A stretch of 64,000 nt of DNA, from NCBI GenBank assembly GCA_001972305.1, contig BDDD01001622.1:1-64000 (forward strand). Direction: 5' to 3'. The notes below the pieces were generated by a model. That model did no database searches. It saw only the letters and a list, made by a program, of their open reading frames with translations, and was not told the origin of the DNA. Below, piece after piece: positions 57,721-64,000 of the stretch; within the stretch, counting starts at the first letter, position 1; each line of letters opens with the position of its first letter. The position numbers and the translations under genes are program-made. Origin of the DNA: Cephalotus follicularis (taxonomy: Eukaryota; Streptophyta; Magnoliopsida; Oxalidales; Cephalotaceae).

Positions 57721-59463
57721 AACCAAGAGTTGAGGACTCGTCCAATCCTTTTCAAATTGATGTTCCTGAAATGTCAGCTACCACAGATACACAATGCGTA
57801 GAACTACCCGATTACCTAGGGAACCTGAGAGATACTGTGGTAGTTTTCTCATTGAAGGTACCCAAGGCGTCAATTTCATGAATGATGATCCGGTAAGCAA
57901 CAAAGAAGCCATATGCGATATGGACTCGGAGAAATGGCTCACAGCCATGAATTCTGAAATGGAATCCATGTACTCCAATAAAGTTTGGGATCTAGTGGAT
58001 GCACCCAAAGGGGTTAAACCCTTAGGTTGAAAATGGATTTTCAAAGGGAAACTTGGAGATGATGGGAAGGTGAAGACCTTCAAAGCTAGACTCGTAGCCA
58101 AAGGTTACAATCAACGGGAAGGGATTGATTATGAGGAAACTTTCTCTCCCATAGCCATGCTTAAATCCATTCGGATTTTACTTGCTATAGCTGCACATTT
58201 TGACTATGAGATATGGCAAATAGATGTGAAAACTGCTTTTCTCAATGGAAACATTGATGAAGATATTTATATGACTCAACCTGAGGGTTTCATATCCACT
58301 GTAAGGACCAGAAAGTGTGTAAGCTTTAGAAGTCCATTTATGGACTAAAGCAAGCTTCGAGAAGTTGGAACATCCGATTTGATGAGACAATCAAAGAGTT
58401 TGATTTCATTAAGAATCAAGATGAACCATGTGTGTATAAAAAGGTTAGTGGGAGCTTCATGACTTTCCTGGTCTTGTACATTGACGACATACTCCTTACA
58501 GGAAATGATGTGATCATGTTGTCGAACATAAAGGCTTGGTTATCTACAGTTTTCTCCATGAAAGACTTGGGAGAAGCTTCCTATATCCTGGGAATAAAGG
58601 TCTATAGAGATAGATCAAAAAGGATGATAGGGTTGTCCCAGTCTTTATACATTGACAGAGTGCTTAAGCGGTGTAGTATGGAAAATTCCAAGAAATGTTA
58701 TCTACCTCTATGTCATGGAATTTCACTTTCTAAGTAGATGTCTCCTAAGACAGCTAAAGAAAAACAGAGGATGATGCACATTCCATATGCTTCAGCAATT
58801 TGAAGCGTCCAGTAGGCTATGCTTTGCACTAGACCAGATATCGCATATGTTGTAAGTGTTACAAGAAGATATCAATTAGATCCATGTGAGAGTCATTGGA
58901 AGGCTGTCAAAGATATCCTCAAGTACCTTAATAGGACTAAGGATTTATTCTTGATGTATGGAGGAAAAGGTTTGAAGATTGAGGGTTTTACTGACTCTAA
59001 TTTTCAGACATATGTGGATGATTCAAAATCAACATCGGGGTTTGTGTTCACCTTAAATGGTGAGCAGTGAGCTGGAAGAGTTCCAAGAAGCCTAGCACTG
59101 CAGATTCAGTGACTGAAGCTGAATACATTGCAGCATCGGAAGCTGCCAAGGAAGGTGTATGGATGAAGAAGTTCATTGAAGATTTGGGTATTGTTCCTGG
59201 CATTGAAGATCCAGTATCTTTGCACTGTGATAACAATGGAGCGATAACGCAATCCAAGGAGCCTAGATCGCACTCAAAGTCTAAACACATTCTTAGGCAT
59301 TTTCACCTTATACTTGAAATCATTGATCGTGGAGATATAAAAGTGGAACGAGTTCTAAGTGAAGACTATGTTGCAGACCCGCTTACTAAGGCACTTCCAA
59401 AGGCGATCTTTGACAGACACCTTCATGCTATGGGTGTGAGACACTATGGCAACTGGCTTTAGC
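57721..59463 (+). pseudogene. copia-3 reverse transcriptase and RNase H
   Basis: RT: KWLTAMNSEMESMYSNKVWD, ARLVAKGYNQREGIDYEETF, DVKTAFLNGNIDEDIY and LVLYIDDILLTGND (YIDD). RNase H: SKSTSGFVFTLNG, SVTEAEYIAASEAAKEGVWM, HCDNNGAI and ADPLTKALPKA, ending GNWL-stop at 59463. Frame shifts lie near 57870, 58320 and 59070, with stops near 58030, 58738 and 58803. Confidence 0.93.
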
Positions 59464-59466
59464 ACT

Positions 59467-59477
59467 TAGTGGGAGAT
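59467..59477 (+). promoter_or_regulatory. Polypurine tract of copia-3
   Basis: TAGTGGGAGAT directly before the 3' LTR. Confidence 0.75.
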
Positions 59478-59729
59478 TGTTAGAGATGAAGTGATGCGAG
59501 CCAGTGTCGAGCTTGTATTTACTTTATCTTGTATAAACGATTTATAAATTCAATAAAGATGTTTATGTTTTATCAATGACTATGAGTTTGTTTCATTAAT
59601 ACATGCTTTATTAATTGTAAATGAATGTCCTGGAATAAAGTTAGAGAACCAAGTTCATGATGAGATCATGATGTGAGAGTTGGAATCTTTGTGCACTTTA
59701 TTTCGAATCTTCCTGGTCATAGGATTGAC
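59478..59729 (+). repeat. 3' LTR of copia-3, first segment
   Basis: TGTTAGAGATG..., matching 52487-52738, ending at TTGAC where solo LTR E is inserted. Confidence 0.92.
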
Positions 59730-59826
59730 TGTAATGACCCAAATTTCCATTTAAGATATTAATTATGGAAAATAATTGCTATTGTGTAAATTGGCAAATA
59801 GTTCAAGGGACCAGTAATATGACCCT

Positions 59827-59922
59827 ACGCTCGGGGGGTTCGGGGGTTCCGTTCCCTGGTGAGCGGACGAGGGGTCCCGCTGCCCGGTCAGCGCGCAGGG
59901 GCTCGAGGGCAGCGCCCCCGGA
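59827..59922. repeat. GC-rich block near the start of LTR E
   Basis: G/C-rich stretch with inverted pieces (CTCGGGGGGTTCGGGGG, GGGCAGCGCCCCCGG). It starts about 100 bp inside the LTR, just before the word array. Confidence 0.7.
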
Positions 59923-59984
59923 AGAAAATTGAAGTTGGCTATTTGTTTTGGATGAATGTCATGTTGAAAGTGTCAATCTAAAAA

Positions 59985-60215
59985 GTTAAGAGTTGACAAA
60001 GATGTCTAAAACGCCGACAGTTTTATTGAAAGAGTCAACGCTTTGGGCAACGGACCACGCTCTAATTTTAAACGTCGACGCGTTGAAGTCAAGTGTGTCA
60101 GTTGATCTGGATGAACACTTAAAGTGGTGACGCGTTGTAAGAAAGCGCCAGAAGTGGAGAACTCAGGTCAAGCCCGTGACCGACGATGCTTAAGGAGAAA
60201 ACGTCGACGCTTTGA
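59985..60215 (+). repeat. Word array of LTR E (GTCGACGCTTT type)
   Basis: GAGTTGAC, ACGCCGACAG, GAGTCAACGCTTTG, ACGTCGACGCGTTG, GTGGTGACGCGTTG, CGACGATGC and ACGTCGACGCTTTGAG. It starts about 255 bp inside the LTR and is fairly decayed. Confidence 0.8.
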
Positions 60216-61993
60216 GCTACAGACAAAATGAAAAATCTGACTTTTTGGCATTTTGAGATTGAAAATCTTTAATTTTGGACACGTGGAAAGCCAGGGGAGG
60301 ATAATATGAGATGTTATCAGATGATCTAACAAGTTTCATCACTTGGATTGGTTGAATTTGAGCACATGGGCTGCCAAGAGGGAGAGTTGAGTTGTGTGAG
60401 AAAAGGAGAAGACTTGCCTCCCAAGTAACCCTTCTATTTAATGGCTAAGAAGGTTGAACTCAGTCATTTTGTCTGAGAAGGAAAGTGCTCCTACTGAGAT
60501 TGAAGTGAAGAATTCGTGGGAGAGCAAAAGAGAAGGAAATTCTAAAGCAAAGTAAGGAAATTCTATACCCATTTATGTCAAAGCTTCCTCTGTTTTGATT
60601 CAAAATTATATAGCAGATTGTTCTATTGATACCTTGCTCAATTCTTGAAGAATTTTTGAATGGTTGGATGTTCTGGAAACGTTAGGATGTCCTCTTTAAC
60701 TTTTATGCTTTGCATGCTTCAAGATTCTATCGATTTCTTGATGAAAATCGGTGTTTTAAAATGCTGTTCGGGTACTGTTTTATTCCTGGATTATGCAGAA
60801 AATTCTTTAAATCATATCTTGCTCGATTCTTAATGAAAAATTAAATTGATGGATGTTTTGAAAACCTTAAGATGTCCTCTTTAACTGTTATGATTTATGT
60901 ATCTCGAAATTATATCTAATTCTTGATGAAAAATCAATGTTTCATTTTACTACTCATGCCCTGTTTTCTTATGGAACCAGCCACTTTCAAAAATTCATAA
61001 GGCATTCAATTCTCAACCAATTGTTATGATATTGAGCTTTCTGAAATCGTAAAGATGTCTAATTTAATGTTTATGTTTTACGTTTTATCTGAAAATGCTT
61101 ATTTCTATATGAATTATCAGTTTTAGCAAAGCTATGCAAAACTATTTTTATGAACTCATTTGAGTCAATTACTCAAATGAAGAGAAAGGTTTATGAATTG
61201 TGAAAGAAATGTTATGAAATGATTTTTATGAAGGCTTTGAGCTGATCACTCAAAGTAAATTATGAATGAACTACCCTTGGATTGCGATCCAAAGGGAATG
61301 GAAGGAGATGCTCAATGTTAATGGAGCGAGATGCTCACGGACATACATGTGATGTAAGGATAGTAGTCGGGGAGGGCAAAATGCCCTGGTGAAGTGGTGT
61401 AACGGGTTTATTAAAAGTTTTATGACTTCTATGTTTATGAAATGTTCTATTTACGAGTTTGTAATTAGAAAAGTGATCTGCTTTATAAAATGTTCTAGTT
61501 ATATGTATTGACTAGAAAAATGTTATGATGAAATGTGTTTACTATAAAACACCTTACTGAGCTATTTTGAGCTAATTCCTTTCAATGTTATTTTCAAATA
61601 AAATGTTTTCTGGATATGAATGAATGGAGATTATGAGCTTAGAGGAAGCTCTTAAGAAGGAGTTTTTGTGAAAGAAAGGCTATGTAATGATGTTTGCATA
61701 AATGTTTTGATATGTAATAAGAACAAAGTTTTTCCGCTGTATTATATGTTTATGTAGAAGGATGATCCTGTGTATATGTAGACCAATGATATGCTTATGA
61801 CATCTTTACATAAGACGATTATGCGTAAAGTTTGCATTTAAGATTATGTATTATGTTGCAAGATATGAGTTTATGATGTAATATACTGTTAGAGAAGGGT
61901 ACCAAAGGATGTAACGTTTCACACCCAACATAACGCGACCGATCCTCGAGGTTCGCTATGAGCTATTAGCGGGCTCGGGTCGGGGGCGTTACA

Positions 61994-63339
61994 TTGACAC
62001 TCAAGGCATGCTCAATCCAAATAGACCAGCACATACCATCGGATCGGTAAGCAGAGGGTGACTGATCTCACACTCACTCACATGGATGATGCTATGACAA
62101 CTATGTGTGTGCTCATTTAATGAGTTCACTGAAGGTGACTGTTGATAGAGTATCTGTATGGAGTTTTACTTACATGTCAGACAGAATTCTAGTTTTACAA
62201 CAGTGCATGTGATCCTTGGACATGAGCCGTCACTGGATGTCTTTTGCATAGGGTGCTGTGTTTTGATGATGCTTAAATATATATTCTATGAAGTGTATAC
62301 AGGGATTAGTTGCACATAGTACGCTTATGTATGGAGGCATGTGAACTGGCAACAATTAATCAATTGCTTCTAGTAAAAGAAGATTATGCTCAGGAATATT
62401 TTCGTTAGCGATTAAACGCCTGGCCAGGCTAGCCACGATATCAAGAGTGTGATATCATTAGTTAAATATTAGAGGGGCACCTATAATATTATTTAGGCTA
62501 ATGAAAGATAGCCACGAGGCTAAAAATTAATTTATTATGGTCTGACATAATCCGTACCCTAGATTTAATTAGAGCATTGTCAATGGAGGGACAATACGTG
62601 CATGTACCTGTAAAAAGTGGTTCGCAAATTATTCATATTACCTGGGGTAGTTATACATCTCTAGATGTCGATGTTGACCAGTATGATGCCCGAGATTAAA
62701 TTGATCAATTAATTTTGGAAGAAAAGAATTTAAAGAGTTTTAATTCGAAATGTCTAAGGGAATATTTTTATGTGATAGTAAATATTTAATTGGATAATTT
62801 TGAGCGTCACAATTTTAATCCTACGGTCAATGTAATAGTGAACCCTTAGGGTCACAGACAGTACGGGCTAATATTTCCAACACATGATGAGACAAAAATA
62901 ACTGAGATGTTATCTCCTAATTATATTTAGTGAGATTAAATATATATATATATATATATATATATTAATTATCCTTAACGAGATTAAGGAAAGTAGAAGT
63001 AAAAAAGGAGAGATAGACTATCTAAGGAAGAATCTTGAATGCATTAGGAAACCCTAAGCATGATCGGATAAGAGTTTGTGTTCTAATATGATTGTCTAGC
63101 AGGAAGTATATATCGAACACATTCCCTTCCAATTAAGAGTTGTTGGACGTTTTTGTGCTCTCTCTTGGTGTCTTCTCTCCTCTCTCTCGTTTACAATCAA
63201 GAGTTGAAGGTTTGAGAAACCTGGTGTTAGAAATTGAAGGTTTGTGTGGTTACCTTGGAGGCTTTCTACACTTGGAAGCTAGAACCGTTTCAAACGTTCA
63301 ACAAGTAGCTGTGCTTTTGGAAGCAAGAAGACTCATTGG
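61994..63339 (+). repeat. 3' LTR of copia-3, second segment, diverged near the gap
   Basis: It matches 52734-53690 closely up to about 62940. From 62970 to 63339 it is a clearly different version of the promoter/leader region (TATATATCGAACAC, then CTCTCTC and a GGAAGCTAGAACC block). Confidence 0.85.
62938..62966. repeat. (TA)n microsatellite
   Basis: About 14 TA units inside the copia-3 3' LTR, expanded compared with the 5' LTR (near 53680). Confidence 0.9.
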
Positions 63340-63539
63340 NNNNNNNNNNNNNNNNNNNNNNNNNNNNNNNNNNNNNNNNNNNNNNNNNNNNNNNNNNNNN
63401 NNNNNNNNNNNNNNNNNNNNNNNNNNNNNNNNNNNNNNNNNNNNNNNNNNNNNNNNNNNNNNNNNNNNNNNNNNNNNNNNNNNNNNNNNNNNNNNNNNNN
63501 NNNNNNNNNNNNNNNNNNNNNNNNNNNNNNNNNNNNNNN
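63340..63539. other. Assembly gap (200 N)
   Basis: A run of exactly 200 N. Both sides are versions of the same LTR region, so the true size is unknown. Confidence 0.99.
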
Positions 63540-64000
63540 ATAATTAATGAGATTAATTATATTCAAGAAAGAAATAGATTTAAAAGGAAAGGGATTCGTT
63601 TTCAGTAAGAGGCTTGTTGAATTAGAAGGTTGTGTTTAAGTGGAATTACTCTAGCAGCTAATATATAAACACATCTCTCTATTCACAATTAAGTTATTGC
63701 TCTATTTTGCAGAAACCTAGCCACCCTCTCTCTTTCTCTCTCTCATGTAAACAATCAAGTGTTAATAACTTGCGAAGCAATTGTGTTAAAGATTGAAGCT
63801 TGGTGTGGATACCTTGGAGGCTTTCTATACTTGGAAGCTAAAACAGTTTCATACATTCAACAAGTAGTTGTGCTTTTGGAAGCAAGAAGACACATAGGAA
63901 GAAGGAAGGATCCACTCCATTCATGTGAGTAATTCTGCCTGCTCCTCCTATTTATTTATATCTAACTATATATGTAAGCTCAAAAGATCCTGGAAACGAA
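63540..64000 (+). repeat. copia-3-type LTR after the gap
   Basis: Closely similar to 53690-54150 of the 5' LTR (TATA at 63662, CTCTCTC leader, GGAAGCAAGAAGAC). It is cut by the window edge about 100 bp before the expected LTR end. Confidence 0.88.

Larger units (their letters stand above)
59730..61993 (+). mobile_element. Solo LTR E
   Basis: TGTAATGACCC...GGGCGTTACA, 2264 bp, with a perfect 5-bp duplication TTGAC (59725-59729 and 61994-61998). No coding. It has a very GC-rich stretch (59827-59922) in an otherwise AT-rich LTR, and a CATCGACG-type word array (59985-60215). The family is not seen elsewhere in the window; the length and ends suggest gypsy. Confidence 0.92.
52487..64000 (+). mobile_element. 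copia-3: degenerate Ty1/copia element, open at right edge
   Basis: 5' LTR 52487-54252, tRNA-iMet PBS, gag, protease, integrase, RT, RNase H, polypurine tract, and a 3' LTR from 59478 to beyond the window. It is inserted in the CACTA transposase and is itself hit by a TRIM (56538) and solo LTR E (59730). Coding has many stops and lost catalytic residues. It is related to copia-1. The copia lineage is not assigned. Confidence 0.92.

Noticed and set aside
63140-63608. Open frames that cross the N run
   Set aside because: The run of N has no information, so the frames are artefacts.

Overview
The window looks like plant nuclear DNA, almost entirely nested transposable elements. The evidence is LTR retrotransposons primed by initiator tRNA-Met, chromodomain Ty3/gypsy elements, a SIRE-type Ty1/copia element with a 3' ORF, a TRIM and a CACTA/En-Spm transposon with GT-AG introns. 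I found no host protein gene, tRNA, rRNA or intact transposon gene. I cannot name the species.

Layout. (1) 1-19227: a Ty1/copia relic (copia-1; 196-702, 3312-4459, with flanking sequence at 7152-7449 and 18921-19227) is split by three insertions. They are solo LTR A1 (703-3311), solo LTR C (4460-7151) and a full-length minus-strand chromovirus, gypsy-1 (7450-18920, 5-bp duplication GGACC). Gypsy-1 itself carries a 1.1-kb solo LTR (12049-13148, duplication CAAAT). (2) 19228-26645: copia-2, a SIRE-like element with nearly open pol and a 3' ORF, but no gag or protease. (3) 26644-34277: gypsy-2, a minus-strand chromovirus with damaged LTR ends, followed by a stray RNase H piece (34278-34610) and an LTR fragment with a duplicated promoter module (34611-36237). 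(4) 36238 onward: a CACTA transposon (36238-39140 and 52330-52486). Its transposase is split by LTR A2, which is split by gypsy-3 (41399-51929), which is split by solo LTR A3 (45245-48076). (5) 52487 to the end: copia-3, carrying a TRIM (56538-57422) and solo LTR E (59730-61993). Its 3' LTR crosses a run of 200 N.

Most nesting levels are supported by TG...CA ends, 4/5 or 5/5 target-site duplications, and by the host sequence resuming on the far side.

The unexplained signal is an array of short words built on a TCGA core. There are two vocabularies: one like CAGTCGACTG and one like CATCGACGCCTTT. They recur in unrelated copia and gypsy elements, often at fixed places in the LTR (about 150-190 bp and 1.1-1.4 kb from its start). 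The second array lies inside a candidate LTR leader intron. Homologous A-family LTRs carry different vocabularies at the same two places. In both elements that keep two comparable LTRs, the largest length difference noticed between the LTRs is one 20-bp word unit. I know of no described system that matches this.
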